Source: Hyphomonas sp. Mor2 (GTDB lineage Bacteria; Pseudomonadota; Alphaproteobacteria; Caulobacterales; Hyphomonadaceae). From it: a stretch of 64,000 nt of DNA. Where the stretch lies: positions 1,116,001 to 1,180,000 of the forward strand of contig NZ_CP017718.1 of the NCBI RefSeq assembly GCF_001854405.1, in the 5' to 3' direction. The position numbers were made by a program, and so were the translations under genes. Positions 18,139-27,686 of the stretch are shown here, piece after piece. Position 1 is the stretch's first letter; every line of letters begins with the position of its first letter. The notes beneath the pieces were generated by a model. The model did not search any database and was not told the origin of the DNA. It saw only the letters and a program-made list of their open reading frames with translations.

Positions 18139-19188
18139 ATGACAGATTTGCGCCGTACTATGTTCCAAGGAAAAGGTGTTTCTCGCCGTGGTTTGATCAA
18201 AGCAAGTTCAGGTCTGGGCGCGCTCGGCTTCACCGGCATGCTTCAAGCCTGCAGTGCCCAATCGTCAAACCCTGAACTCGCGACAAATAATGCCGGACCG
18301 TCACTTTCAGGCACTCTGTCTCCATCAGAACAGTTTGGGTGGCAAGACCCTGCGGAAAACTTGCGATTGCTGTCGCGCATGTGGGGCACCGTAACGCCGG
18401 GCGAAGAAGCCTACCTCTATGTGTTCGGTCCCGCTTTCGGTATCAGAGGGCCGAATTCCTTCGTCCCGCTTTTTCGACTCGAGTCACTGGCGAATGTTCG
18501 AACATATCCTCAGCCGAACGGCGCGTTTCGCTACCTTGCCAATCAGGTCATTTTGTTTTGCGACTTTAGAACAAACGAGGTGCTAGACCGATGGGAAAAT
18601 CCATACACCGGAGAAATGCTGGATGTCTTCCACTATCGTGATGGACCACTGGACTATACGCTTGATCCTAACAAGTTCCCAGAACGCTATGATATGGAGA
18701 CCGCCGATCCGATGGACCGCAGCCTCGTACTGGATTGGTTCTATCGCGGAAACATGGCTTACGGAGATGCAATTGCGCGCACAACGCTTCCAAACAAACT
18801 AGATCCCCAAGAATGGCCTCGTGCGTCTATCGGTGAGACATGGGAGACTTTTGAGGTGTATCGCTGGCAAGCGAAAACACGTGAGATGGAAGATCATTCT
18901 CTTCCGTCCATTCCGTCTTTCACCGGGGACTTCCAGACGTTCAAGCCTTGGGAGCCATGGATGCTAATGGGGCAAACACCGGGCAAAATCTTTTCGGTGC
19001 GAACGACTTTTAAACCTCGAACATTGGATGAAGTTCCTCGCCATATCGTCGAGTATATTGAACGCGAATTGCCGGAGTTTCTTAACGCTCCGACTGAGTT
19101 TCACGGGCAATACAAGTTGAACGATGCGCACTATAAAGAACAGCGCACACCGATTTCAGCTCCCCTCCCGCCACTCAAAGATTTGTAG
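18139..19188 (+). CDS. DUF1838 family Tat-exported lipoprotein (copy 2)
   Basis: 349 residues from the ATG at 18139, chosen for its AAGGAG site; an upstream in-frame codon at 18115 lacks one. Signal: SRRGLIKASSGLGALGF followed by LQAC, a Tat signal with lipobox. The DUF1838 body parallels copy 1 (WQDPAENLRLLSRMWG, FCDFRTNEVLDRWENPYTGE, PWEPWMLMGQTPGKIF), so the pair arose by duplication. It precedes an FAD amine oxidase by 11 bp in the same operon. Confidence 0.87.
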   Translation: MTDLRRTMFQGKGVSRRGLIKASSGLGALGFTGMLQACSAQSSNPELATNNAGPSLSGTLSPSEQFGWQDPAENLRLLSRMWGTVTPGEEAYLYVFGPAFGIRGPNSFVPLFRLESLANVRTYPQPNGAFRYLANQVILFCDFRTNEVLDRWENPYTGEMLDVFHYRDGPLDYTLDPNKFPERYDMETADPMDRSLVLDWFYRGNMAYGDAIARTTLPNKLDPQEWPRASIGETWETFEVYRWQAKTREMEDHSLPSIPSFTGDFQTFKPWEPWMLMGQTPGKIFSVRTTFKPRTLDEVPRHIVEYIERELPEFLNAPTEFHGQYKLNDAHYKEQRTPISAPLPPLKDL

Positions 19189-19199
19189 GAGCAATTGCG

Positions 19200-20642
19200 A
19201 TGATTGATCCCACGCGAAGACATGTAATTTTGGGTGCCGCCCTTGCCACAACAGCGGGTTCAATATCCGGTCCGGCATTTAGTCGATCGCGAGTTGGCGA
19301 AAGCGTCATTGTCATCGGTGCAGGACTGTCTGGCTTGAATGCCGCTCTCCTTCTAGAGAGTGAGGGTGTCGATGTTACTTTAATCGAAGGGCGCGATAGA
19401 GTCGGAGGACGTTTATTCACGCTTGATGATGTACCCGGACATCCGGAAGCTGGGGGCAACGGTATTGGAGCTGGTTATGCTCGGGTTCTGGATGCCGCTC
19501 GACGTTTCGGCGCCAATCTCATTCCGGTGCGGCAGCGCACTGAAGGTACACAGGGTGACAGCCTGATCAATCTTGGTGGTGAGAGTATCCTTCCCTCTGA
19601 TTGGGCCAGCTCAGCTCGCAATCCATTCCCAGCAGACAAAAAGTCGATGCTCCCTTGGTCCTATCAATGGCCCAAGCTCATGCAGGCCAATCCGCTGAGC
19701 AGCACAACCGATTGGTTAAAGCCTGAACACGCGCAGTGGGACATTTCCATCTACGAGTTTATGAAGCGTCAAGGCGAGACAGATGCTGCCATAGACCTGG
19801 CATGCGGCACAGCCATGCTTTATGGCACAAACGCTTTTGATTTCTCAACCTTAGCCATGTTCCATACTTTGGTCTGGGGCGATCTTCAGCGTAAGATTGG
19901 AACTGAGGGATACGCCATTGAGGGGGGCAATCAACGATTGCCGGAAGCTATGGCGGGTGGGCTAAAAAAAGGTGTTCGAACCGGCATTGAAGTCCAGGGG
20001 ATACGCCAGTTGGATGATGGCGTTGAAGTCCATACGAATTCAGGCGAGATGTTGAGAGCCGATCGTGTGATTGTAACCATACCTTATGCCGCGCTCGCAC
20101 ATATACGTTTTGATCCTGTATTACCTGCGGTTCGTGCCGAGTGTATCGCCACTATGGGATACACTCAGGCATTTCAGGCGCATTATGTTCCGGTCCGCCG
20201 GTTTTGGGAGGAAGATGGACTTCCTCCGGATACGTGGACCGATGGTCCAGCTGGCCGCTTCGCGGCGTTGCGCTATGGCGAAACCTCCGAGCCGACAACC
20301 TTTCTCGCGTTCGTGAATGGTCCTCATGGAGAAAGGCTCGACAGGCTTTCACCAGATGCAGCGGCGAATGAGGTGCTCGAGTATCTTGCGCGGATCCGTC
20401 CGTCCACTAAAGGCGCCCTGCGACCCGTCAAAGTCTATTCCTGGCGTCACGACCGCTTTGCGGGCGGGTTGTATTCCTCATGGAAGCCAGGACACGTAAC
20501 GAAGTTCGGTTCTAATGTTGGGGAATCATTCGGACGTGTCCACTTCGCTGGTGAGCATACCGCGGAGATCAATCGCGGCATGGAAGGCGCAATGGAATCT
20601 GGTGAACGTGCCGCCATGGAAGTATTGATGCAGCTCAGCTAG
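19200..20642 (+). CDS. FAD-dependent amine oxidase family protein, Tat-exported
   Basis: 480 residues. Twin-arginine leader TRRHVILGAALATTAG, then a Rossmann FAD motif VIVIGAGLSGLNAALLLE (about 36-53) with VGGR, and a C-terminal FAD contact VHFAGEHTAEINRGMEGAMESG. This is the flavin monoamine oxidase fold, which also covers oxidases of polyamines and phenylpropanoid dimers. RBS AGGAG about 8 bp upstream. With Tat export it should work in the periplasm and could pass electrons to the nearby cytochrome c rather than to oxygen. Substrate unknown. Confidence 0.92.
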   Translation: MIDPTRRHVILGAALATTAGSISGPAFSRSRVGESVIVIGAGLSGLNAALLLESEGVDVTLIEGRDRVGGRLFTLDDVPGHPEAGGNGIGAGYARVLDAARRFGANLIPVRQRTEGTQGDSLINLGGESILPSDWASSARNPFPADKKSMLPWSYQWPKLMQANPLSSTTDWLKPEHAQWDISIYEFMKRQGETDAAIDLACGTAMLYGTNAFDFSTLAMFHTLVWGDLQRKIGTEGYAIEGGNQRLPEAMAGGLKKGVRTGIEVQGIRQLDDGVEVHTNSGEMLRADRVIVTIPYAALAHIRFDPVLPAVRAECIATMGYTQAFQAHYVPVRRFWEEDGLPPDTWTDGPAGRFAALRYGETSEPTTFLAFVNGPHGERLDRLSPDAAANEVLEYLARIRPSTKGALRPVKVYSWRHDRFAGGLYSSWKPGHVTKFGSNVGESFGRVHFAGEHTAEINRGMEGAMESGERAAMEVLMQLS

Positions 20643-20670
20643 CACATCCCCCATAGTAATGAGAGACGAC

Positions 20671-21882
20671 TCAACGTTGTTTAAGTCCACCCGCGATTAA
20701 ATTTGGGATCATAGAATCGTCCCAATTATCTCGCGCTGTGGCGCCAATTCTAACGATGACTAACTGTTCTTCGGGAGACACGTATATGCGCTGACCACCA
20801 TAGCCATCGAAGATTAAGAGATCTTCGATCGTGAACGGATTTTGCGTTTCAATCACATAACTTACATTATTTGAGAGGCGACGCGTTTGCTGATACGGTT
20901 CAGCCAACCACACCATCCCGTAAGCTGGATTTGATGGCGAGGGTTTAGACAATTCCTCGATCCAAGCCGTTGGTACGATCGACTGACCATTCCAGAGCCC
21001 GCCCTGAGCGATTAATACGCCAATCCTCAGCCAATCATCAGCATCAGCGAATAGAGCCGCGTTGAAGTGTGCGCGTCCATCGGGTCCATCGAGCCAGACA
21101 TATGCATCACTGTTACCCAGTGGTTTCCAGATCCGCTTCGAAACAAAATTTGCATACCTTTCGCCAGACGCTCTCTCTAGGATTATACCAAGGATCTCGG
21201 GAACAACGTAATTGTATTCAAACTGAGTTCCGGGGGATTGCGCCAGATCGAATTCGAGCGCCGCCTCGGTGGTCTGCGAGCCAAAGAATAATCTGGTCGA
21301 CTTATGAGTTGGGTCGAGATTGTCTTTGTAAAGCTCCAATCCCGAGTGCATTTGTAAGAGATTGCGCAAGGTAATTCGACCTCTTTCTTGGCCTTCCCAT
21401 TCGGGAAGGAAATAATCGACCGAAATGTCGATGGATTCAAAAATTCCTTCCTCCAGCGCGATCCCATAAGCAAGAACGAGAACAAAATAATTCAGATAAT
21501 AGGTGTTTGTAAGCGAGTCGGTGACGTAACCTTCTTTTGACCATGCTCGGTCAAGCTTTCCATCATGCCAAACGAAGAGAACATCGCTGTTGGTGTGCTT
21601 GGCATACTCAACTGCCTTCTGCCAACTCACGTCATCAACGTGAGGATTATCACGCGGCGTCGGGGTTGGGTTCGGCAATAACCCTCCCATAATACGTTCC
21701 TGCGGCTGAAACCATTCGATTGGCCAAGGTCGAGTTGTAGGGAAGTTGCTAAGCCTTTGGAGAAGCAGCTCGTCGGGTATCTCCTCTTGGAGCTTCTCTG
21801 AATCCTTGGCGACGATCGTTTGATTTGCGACACACGCGACGGTGAAAAGCAGGCTTAAAATAGCAATCAGTAGAATTCTCAT
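20671..21882 (-). CDS. Beta-lactamase-fold (class C-like) protein lacking SxxK
   Basis: 403 residues with a signal peptide or lipoprotein leader (LLFTVAC). The fold is that of class C-like serine hydrolases/esterases: RGRITLRNLLQMHSGLEL, ILERASGERYANFVSKRIWKPLG, and C-terminal GGQRIYVSPEEQLVIVRIG. Where relatives carry SxxK, this one reads NTYYLNYF (126-133), so the nucleophile and the lysine are both replaced by tyrosine (129 and 132). I checked the codons on the DNA. It is therefore probably a non-catalytic binding protein or uses other chemistry. Converges on the amine oxidase gene. Confidence 0.85.
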   Translation of the reverse strand: MRILLIAILSLLFTVACVANQTIVAKDSEKLQEEIPDELLLQRLSNFPTTRPWPIEWFQPQERIMGGLLPNPTPTPRDNPHVDDVSWQKAVEYAKHTNSDVLFVWHDGKLDRAWSKEGYVTDSLTNTYYLNYFVLVLAYGIALEEGIFESIDISVDYFLPEWEGQERGRITLRNLLQMHSGLELYKDNLDPTHKSTRLFFGSQTTEAALEFDLAQSPGTQFEYNYVVPEILGIILERASGERYANFVSKRIWKPLGNSDAYVWLDGPDGRAHFNAALFADADDWLRIGVLIAQGGLWNGQSIVPTAWIEELSKPSPSNPAYGMVWLAEPYQQTRRLSNNVSYVIETQNPFTIEDLLIFDGYGGQRIYVSPEEQLVIVRIGATARDNWDDSMIPNLIAGGLKQR

Positions 21883-22167
21883 GGCACACTTTCACGAATA
21901 TTTGGATAGAATTCAGCTAAATCTGTCTCGTCTGTCGACGAAAGTGAATGAAAACGATTATTCCGTTATACGCCGTTCGCGACTGGTCCTATTCGTCAGT
22001 TAACGCTCGCTGCAACAAAAAAATTGTAGCAATTGTGGTCATTGGGATTGGCCTGGAAACCTTCGCACTCCAGCAGGATGCCGAGACGGCGTCTCTGAGC
22101 TCGAACAATTGTTCCGCCGCATACTCGGGCCCAACAGAGTGAGTATAAGCGTCCTCATCGATCAATT

Positions 22168-22926
22168 CTACGCATCGACGCGGTACGATGCGCGAACAAA
22201 GCGTCGAACAGCAAAGACTAGAACAATGAGTGCGTAAGAAAAGCCCGCACCCAACCAGATGTACGCGGAGTTTGTATCCCCGTTCCTGAAAGCGTCGAAA
22301 CCATGAACCGCAGGCGTGGTTGGAAAGGTCAAGAATAGGGGGCGATACCAAACATCTGGTGGCAGGAGGAAAAGCAGCATTGGCGGCGTTGTCGCCAAGG
22401 AGAAGAATTTTCCCATTGCTAATGCTTCCACACGATTTGAGGCGATGGTTGATAGGATGATCATAAAGGCTGCCCCTAGCGGTGCCAGCGAGAGGCAAAG
22501 TAGCCCCCACTCGAAACTCTCCAATGGTGTTGCTTGCCAGGCGGCATCGACAAAACCAACAAACAAGACGGGTTGAACACTCAACCAAATCAGCAAGTTG
22601 ACGGTTCTGAGCAAGGTTAGGTGCGTCGAAGGAATTGGTGAAACCATCAACGCGGCGCGCGCACGAGTTTCTACCTCTTCGACAAAGATAAGGCCAAACA
22701 GCATCCCATATGTACCGGCATTGCTGAGCACGAACATAATCAAGAGATAGGCGATCCATGGCTGCCAGTGAGTCAGCTCCAAAACCTCGCGATTGATGCC
22801 AATTGCAGCGAGTGCGATCAGAAACAGACCCGTAATACCGGCAACAACGAATAAAAATTGATCGCGCAGAAGTGTTTTAAGATCGAAAGAAAGAATGGTT
22901 GCAGCAGCGCGGAACATCTCGATCAC
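22168..22926 (-). CDS. ABC transporter permease (ABC-2 type), subunit 2
   Basis: About 252 residues with six hydrophobic segments, of the ABC-2 exporter permease type (FVEEVETRARAALMVSPIPSTHL is the conserved cytoplasmic loop). The frame is open to 22977, but GTG at 22926 overlaps the stop of the upstream permease (GTGA) and ATG at 22917 follows closely; either fits translational coupling. Forms a heterodimeric membrane channel with the next subunit. Confidence 0.85.
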   Translation of the reverse strand: MIEMFRAAATILSFDLKTLLRDQFLFVVAGITGLFLIALAAIGINREVLELTHWQPWIAYLLIMFVLSNAGTYGMLFGLIFVEEVETRARAALMVSPIPSTHLTLLRTVNLLIWLSVQPVLFVGFVDAAWQATPLESFEWGLLCLSLAPLGAAFMIILSTIASNRVEALAMGKFFSLATTPPMLLFLLPPDVWYRPLFLTFPTTPAVHGFDAFRNGDTNSAYIWLGAGFSYALIVLVFAVRRFVRASYRVDA

Positions 22927-23639
22927 GCTCCCGCTTCGCGGAAGGACGTTTCGTACGCGCGAACTGCCCAAAACCAAATTGAAATGATCCAGATGAGCAA
23001 GTAAATCACATGACCAAAATAAACGGGAACTGAAACAGAGCTCGCGCCAAATCCGGCTTCAAGTATCACGAGCATGCTGAAGGAAGGGATAATAGCGAAG
23101 ATCACGGGCCAAGCTCCAGGTGCCAGCCCGAGGAACGGCAAACTCGGCAAAACCACTAGGACGATTGTTAGCGACATCCGGACCAAAAACTGATTCACTG
23201 TGACTGAGTGCGCGGCGATGACAAAGCCCATCAGGACAGCCAGAACGTTTGTCAAAATTAAAGACCCGACCATCAAAGCATGGTTCAAGTCTCCATTTGA
23301 TGCGGCGACAGCGACCGTGCCGCCGGAGAGTGTCCCGAGCAATGAAAACGAAATAACCTTCCCAAGCACATAGGTGCGCCCCATTAAGGGGGATACCGCA
23401 ATGGCGGATAGAGTATTTCCGCCTCGCTCCAGCAAGACAAAAGCGCCGACGAATGATAACCCAATCACGGCCGGATCGGTGAAGAGCAAGATGGATAGCC
23501 ATTTGCTGGAGAGATTGAAGGGTTGCAGCAAGATCACCACAAGACAAAAAGCTCCTGTGGTTAGCGCGGTTGCGGTATAGAGATGACTGCGTACTTGCAG
23601 CAATACGTCCCATCGCACCATGTTTAACGTGGCATTCAT
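22923..23639 (-). CDS. ABC transporter permease (ABC-2 type), subunit 1
   Basis: 238 residues, six predicted membrane helices, with the ABC-2-type loop LLERGGNTLSAIAVSPLMGRTYVLGK. Lies 4 bp after the ATPase gene and overlaps the second permease, so all three are one operon. Substrate not evident; drug, lipid or polysaccharide export are possible. Confidence 0.87.
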   Translation of the reverse strand: MNATLNMVRWDVLLQVRSHLYTATALTTGAFCLVVILLQPFNLSSKWLSILLFTDPAVIGLSFVGAFVLLERGGNTLSAIAVSPLMGRTYVLGKVISFSLLGTLSGGTVAVAASNGDLNHALMVGSLILTNVLAVLMGFVIAAHSVTVNQFLVRMSLTIVLVVLPSLPFLGLAPGAWPVIFAIIPSFSMLVILEAGFGASSVSVPVYFGHVIYLLIWIISIWFWAVRAYETSFREAGA

Positions 23640-23643
23640 TCTG

Positions 23644-24534
23644 CTACCCTCTGCCCGTCAGGCTTTCACCAGTGACGATCTGAAATACCGTATCGAGGCT
23701 CGCTTCTTGGCTATGCATTGTTTGTATTTCCCCCCGTTGGAGAAAGCTTAGAAACTCAGAATTGTCTCCGAGCTTTTCGAGTGGAAATCGGGCCTCGGTT
23801 GCGCCGACGGTATCGGCAACACTCACGTTGACGTACCGCTCGCCATATTTTTGTTTGAATGCACCAGGGCTGTCCACGGCGACCATTCGACCATTGGCCA
23901 AAAAACCCACTCGGTCGCAGAGCCGTTCGGCGTCATGCATATTGTGGGTCGTCAAGACAATCGTCTTGCCTTTAATCCGAAGCTCTTCAATCAGCGCGAG
24001 CATCTGCTCTGCTGTCGTCGGATCTAGCCCTGAAGTTGGTTCGTCCAAAAACAAAAGAGCAGGGTCGTGTACGATTGCACGCGCGAAGTTGAGCCGCACT
24101 TGCATACCTTTCGAATACTCACTCACGCGTTGGTGCTCAGCGCCTTCTAGGCCCACCGAATGGAGCAACTTATATAGATTTTGGGTATCCGAAGCGTAGA
24201 GCGATGCGAAGAATTTGAGATTCTCAATCGCGGTTAAATTGGGATAGTGATTGGGCAATTCAAATCCCACGCCCACACGTTCGTATAGCGTGTGATCCCA
24301 TTCGCCTATGTCGCGCCCAAGGACCCGCACCGAGCCGGCATCCAGTCGACGGATCTGCCTTGTCAGAATTCGCTGAACTGTGCTTTTGCCTGCACCTGAC
24401 GGTCCCAATAAGCCAAAAATGGTGCCTTTTTGGACAGCGAACTCAATACCCTCAATTGTAGGTTGGCGCGCGCCAGGATAAGCATAAGCAAGATTTTGCA
24501 CCTTGATAATGGCGTTGTCGCTATAGTCTGTCAT
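23644..24534 (-). CDS. ABC transporter ATP-binding protein
   Basis: About 296 residues from the ATG at 24534 (the frame is open 13 codons further, to 24573). Walker A GPSGAGKST, signature YSKGMQVRLNFARAI, Walker B ALLFLDEPTSGLDP and the switch histidine (VLTTHNMHDAERLCD) are all present. The signature is of the exporter type used by two ABC-2 permeases. The C-terminal extension (about 60 residues) resembles those of drug exporters. Confidence 0.92.
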   Translation of the reverse strand: MTDYSDNAIIKVQNLAYAYPGARQPTIEGIEFAVQKGTIFGLLGPSGAGKSTVQRILTRQIRRLDAGSVRVLGRDIGEWDHTLYERVGVGFELPNHYPNLTAIENLKFFASLYASDTQNLYKLLHSVGLEGAEHQRVSEYSKGMQVRLNFARAIVHDPALLFLDEPTSGLDPTTAEQMLALIEELRIKGKTIVLTTHNMHDAERLCDRVGFLANGRMVAVDSPGAFKQKYGERYVNVSVADTVGATEARFPLEKLGDNSEFLSFLQRGEIQTMHSQEASLDTVFQIVTGESLTGRG

Positions 24535-24697
24535 CACCGACGGGCCTTGATCTATTGAGCGAGGGAGGAGCACTGCTGGGGTAGTCGCTTGGGCTGCGTA
24601 ATTGGTTCAAACCCATCTGGCTTATTCCTCAAATTTCCAACGTCATTCGAAACTTTGACACCCAGCCCGCGATACGGTGAGCTTACGATGAGGCAAG

Positions 24698-25096
24698 TCA
24701 ACGCCACCGAACTTGATGAGAAGAAATCTGCCCGATGAAGTATCGCCAAGGGAAAATCAGGAGGAATGGCAGAACCATTGCCATGGCAAACAATTCACTA
24801 CCAAACTCCTCTGTGAGTGTTCCCGATAGCCATCTGGGAAGCGCTACACTTAGCAGCCACGTTACCTTCCAGGTCATTTCGAATAAAAGTATGGGCAGCA
24901 TTCTGAGCGGGGCTACAACACCTATGCAGGAGGTGAGGGCCATCGTACTCAGCATTGCGGTCACCACACTCTCGTAAAAAGGTTCTAAGGCGATTGGACC
25001 CAACAAAAGCGGCCAAAGTTGCACAGACAACCCAAAGGCAAGCAGGAGGTATAACCCTCGGATTAGATACAGCCGGATGAGTGAAGGTTCTGCCAT
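24698..25096 (-). CDS. Hypothetical four-helix membrane protein
   Basis: 132 residues with four hydrophobic segments; no family recognised. It lies upstream of the ABC exporter on the same strand with a gap of about 160 bp and diverges from the AraC regulator. It may be a target of that regulator or an accessory exporter subunit; both are inferences. Confidence 0.65.
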   Translation of the reverse strand: MAEPSLIRLYLIRGLYLLLAFGLSVQLWPLLLGPIALEPFYESVVTAMLSTMALTSCIGVVAPLRMLPILLFEMTWKVTWLLSVALPRWLSGTLTEEFGSELFAMAMVLPFLLIFPWRYFIGQISSHQVRWR

Positions 25097-25211
25097 TCGA
25101 TATTGCGTCCGTTGAATTTAAAATCTTCCGCTCTGTATAGATTTTCGATTTTCATCGCTATGACGGTTCGTAACGGCGATTAGACCGTTGGTTGCATCGA
25201 GTGGGGTTTAG

Positions 25212-26234
25212 GTGATGGCGGATGCAAGTGTCTCTGCTGGTCTAGTTGCTGGCTTGTTGAACTATGCCGACAGATGCGGAGTTGAAGAAGAGCTGCTTAT
25301 GAGAGCGGCGGATTTAAGCTCTGCAGATTTGAAAAACCCAGACAGTCGAGTGCCGCTGCCGAAGTTTCTTGAATTAACGCGTGAAGCTGAGGCGCAAACG
25401 GGAAACAAGGCGTTTACGCTGCATTTTGCGGAGACGGTAGGGATGTCTGATATATCCGTCGTCGGCTTGATTATGGAGGCGTCCTCCACGATGGGCGAGG
25501 CCTTCGAGCAGTTGCAAAGATACAGCCGGCTCGCAGCCGACTATGGTGAAATTGAAGCTGTTTCCGCGTTCGAATTGCGTGAGTCCTTCGGAAGATTATT
25601 TATGAGAATGCGTGCAAAAGAACCAAGCGCCGTTCGACCACTCATCGAGGCAGCTTTTGTTCGACTAACATGTGGACCACGACGGTTTTTGGAAGAACCG
25701 CATGTCTTATCTGTGCAATTCACATACTCAGCGCCGCAGTATAGAGCCGAATATGATAGAATCTTCAGATGTCCAGTAAGATTTGACGCGCCAATGAACG
25801 CCCTGGAGCTTCATCCGGATGTTGCGAGCTGGACGGTATCATCGAACCCACAATATGCGTTCTCGTTACTGACCCGTCACGCGGATACGCTACTGTCGTC
25901 GTTGAAAGCAAGGCGTGAATGGCGAGGCAAAACTGAAAAGGCAATATTGGCGCGCCTACATCGAGGTGAGGTCACCATAGAAGACATATCTGCAGATCTT
26001 GGGTTCAGCCGACAAACTTTGTTTCGAAAACTAAAGAACGAGGACACCAGTTTTTCTCAAGTTTTAGATGATCTTCGCAGAAAAATGGCGCGAGAATTTC
26101 TCTTGGGTAGGCGTACCTCTGTAAACGAAATTGCTTATCTTTTGGGTTTTTCCGAAGCCGCGTCCTTCTCTCGTGCATTTAAGAAATGGGAGGGTATTTC
26201 TCCTTCCAAGTTTCAAAAAAGAAATGCATCGTGA
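25212..26234 (+). CDS. AraC family regulator (OruR/arabinose-binding type)
   Basis: 340 residues. The N-terminal PF12625-like ligand domain (about 20-205: RVPLPKFLELTREAEAQTG, FTLHFAETVGMSDISVVG) is followed by two helix-turn-helix units (VTIEDISADLGFSRQTLFRKL and TSVNEIAYLLGFSEAASFSR). GTG 25212 and ATG 25215 are adjacent possible starts. Probably controls the divergent membrane protein and ABC exporter. Effector unknown. Confidence 0.9.
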   Translation: MMADASVSAGLVAGLLNYADRCGVEEELLMRAADLSSADLKNPDSRVPLPKFLELTREAEAQTGNKAFTLHFAETVGMSDISVVGLIMEASSTMGEAFEQLQRYSRLAADYGEIEAVSAFELRESFGRLFMRMRAKEPSAVRPLIEAAFVRLTCGPRRFLEEPHVLSVQFTYSAPQYRAEYDRIFRCPVRFDAPMNALELHPDVASWTVSSNPQYAFSLLTRHADTLLSSLKARREWRGKTEKAILARLHRGEVTIEDISADLGFSRQTLFRKLKNEDTSFSQVLDDLRRKMAREFLLGRRTSVNEIAYLLGFSEAASFSRAFKKWEGISPSKFQKRNAS

Positions 26235-26512
26235 CCTGCGTCCAGATTCGTCCGGCAATTGAATTGAAAGTCTTTGACAAGGTGCTCTGAGCAAGACTGA
26301 TAAAAAACTTAGCTCGCCCAGATCAAATTTTCTGGGATCTGAGTAGGCTCCCAACGACATGAGTTTGCCTCGGCCCGAGGAGCCGAGGAAGGCTGCGGAT
26401 TGGCGCCCAAGTTTTATTCCCTCGTGGTGTGATGCGTAAAAATACCTTAATCTAATCAAAATTGGAGAAATATTGATTGGATTATGCTATTTAATCTCAT
26501 CAGGAGATAAGA

Positions 26513-27646
26513 ATGCCCTTTATTTGGCAAACCGACGCTTGGCCAAACCTCACGTTCGATGCGGCCATGTTACAGCAAACATTTGAACGCGTCATCGGCA
26601 AGGCTGGTGAACTCGCTGGCCTGCGCGCGGGGTTTTCCGGAACAGATCAGACCGATACGTTCATTCAAGAAGTCAGCGCCGAAACCATACATTCTTTCGG
26701 GATTGAAGGCGAAACCTTAGACCCGGCCTCAGTTACACAATCGCTTATAGCGTCGCTCGTAGAAAGAGACCGGAGCGCCGCGGCAGGCCTATATCGAAAC
26801 GTGGCGAATGTGATGTTGGATGCCAAAGACGTCTCGCGTCCACTGACAGTTGATCGCCTCAATGGATGGCATGCTCAGCTTTTCGAGCGCGCTCGATTCA
26901 TGCGTGATATCGGTCAGCTGCGAACCGAAGAGATGCAAGTTGTCACGACGCGTCGCGGCGAAGTACAGCACGTGCATCTAGATGCGCCGCCGCCAAATCA
27001 CCTTGCCGAAGAAATGGCATCCTTTGTCGCTTGGATAGCTGCGACAAAGCCAGACCCATCCAACGCTGTCCACATCGCTACACCTGCACGCGCTGCGCTC
27101 GGTCATCTATGGTTTGAGACCATCCACCCATATTCAGACGGAAATGGGCGCATCGGCCGGGCCGTGGCGGACTTCATCGCGGCTGAGCAACCACTCTTTC
27201 AACGCGCACCGTTCAGCCTTTCCAGAGCCATCCAAGAAAATAAAGCGGGCTATTATGAAGCGCTCCAAACGGCCCAATCTGCCCCTGTCATCAATGATCA
27301 AATCGATGTCACCAGCTTTGTAGATTGGTTTGCAAACGCGATGGCTCGCGGAATTGACTTAGCTACAGCCGAAGCGCGTTTCATCATGCGGCGTAACCGC
27401 TTCTTTGAGCGCAATCGCGAGCATCTTAATGAAAGACAATCTAAAGCTTTGCAGCGCCTGTTTCAGGAAGGGGCCGGCCGGTTAGAGCAGGGGCTTTCCT
27501 CAAAACCTTATCAACGCATCACCGGAGCGTCCCCAGCCACCGCGACGCGAGATCTTGCTGATTTGGCTGCAAAAGGCATTTTGCGTCGCTCTGAAGTGGG
27601 GGGGCGTTCAACCTCGTTTGAAATTCTCATAGACGAACAAAGCTAA
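26513..27646 (+). CDS. Fic family protein with DUF4172 N-terminus
   Basis: 377 residues: a DUF4172 N-terminal domain, a Fic core and a C-terminal winged helix-turn-helix. The Fic motif HPYSDGNGRIGR (205-216) is complete, so it should transfer AMP (or another nucleotide moiety) to target hydroxyls. An inhibitory (S/T)xxxE(G/N) motif, SFGIEG (61-66), lies N-terminal, which marks a class II self-inhibited enzyme with no separate antitoxin. AGGAG supports the start. It borders the conjugation region and could be host regulation or mobile cargo. Confidence 0.93.
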   Translation: MPFIWQTDAWPNLTFDAAMLQQTFERVIGKAGELAGLRAGFSGTDQTDTFIQEVSAETIHSFGIEGETLDPASVTQSLIASLVERDRSAAAGLYRNVANVMLDAKDVSRPLTVDRLNGWHAQLFERARFMRDIGQLRTEEMQVVTTRRGEVQHVHLDAPPPNHLAEEMASFVAWIAATKPDPSNAVHIATPARAALGHLWFETIHPYSDGNGRIGRAVADFIAAEQPLFQRAPFSLSRAIQENKAGYYEALQTAQSAPVINDQIDVTSFVDWFANAMARGIDLATAEARFIMRRNRFFERNREHLNERQSKALQRLFQEGAGRLEQGLSSKPYQRITGASPATATRDLADLAAKGILRRSEVGGRSTSFEILIDEQS

Positions 27647-27686
27647 TGGGTGTCCAAACAAGGTCACCCTCACACGCCACATTGGC

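Noticed and set aside
21989..22759. 256-codon leftward frame over the ABC permease
   Set aside because: Out of frame with the permease, rich in Cys and Arg, no family; it is a shadow of the 22168-22926 gene.
26368..26388. CCTCGGC/GCCGAGG hairpin after the AraC gene as terminator
   Set aside because: Seven-pair stem without T run and 130 bp from the stop; too weak to call.
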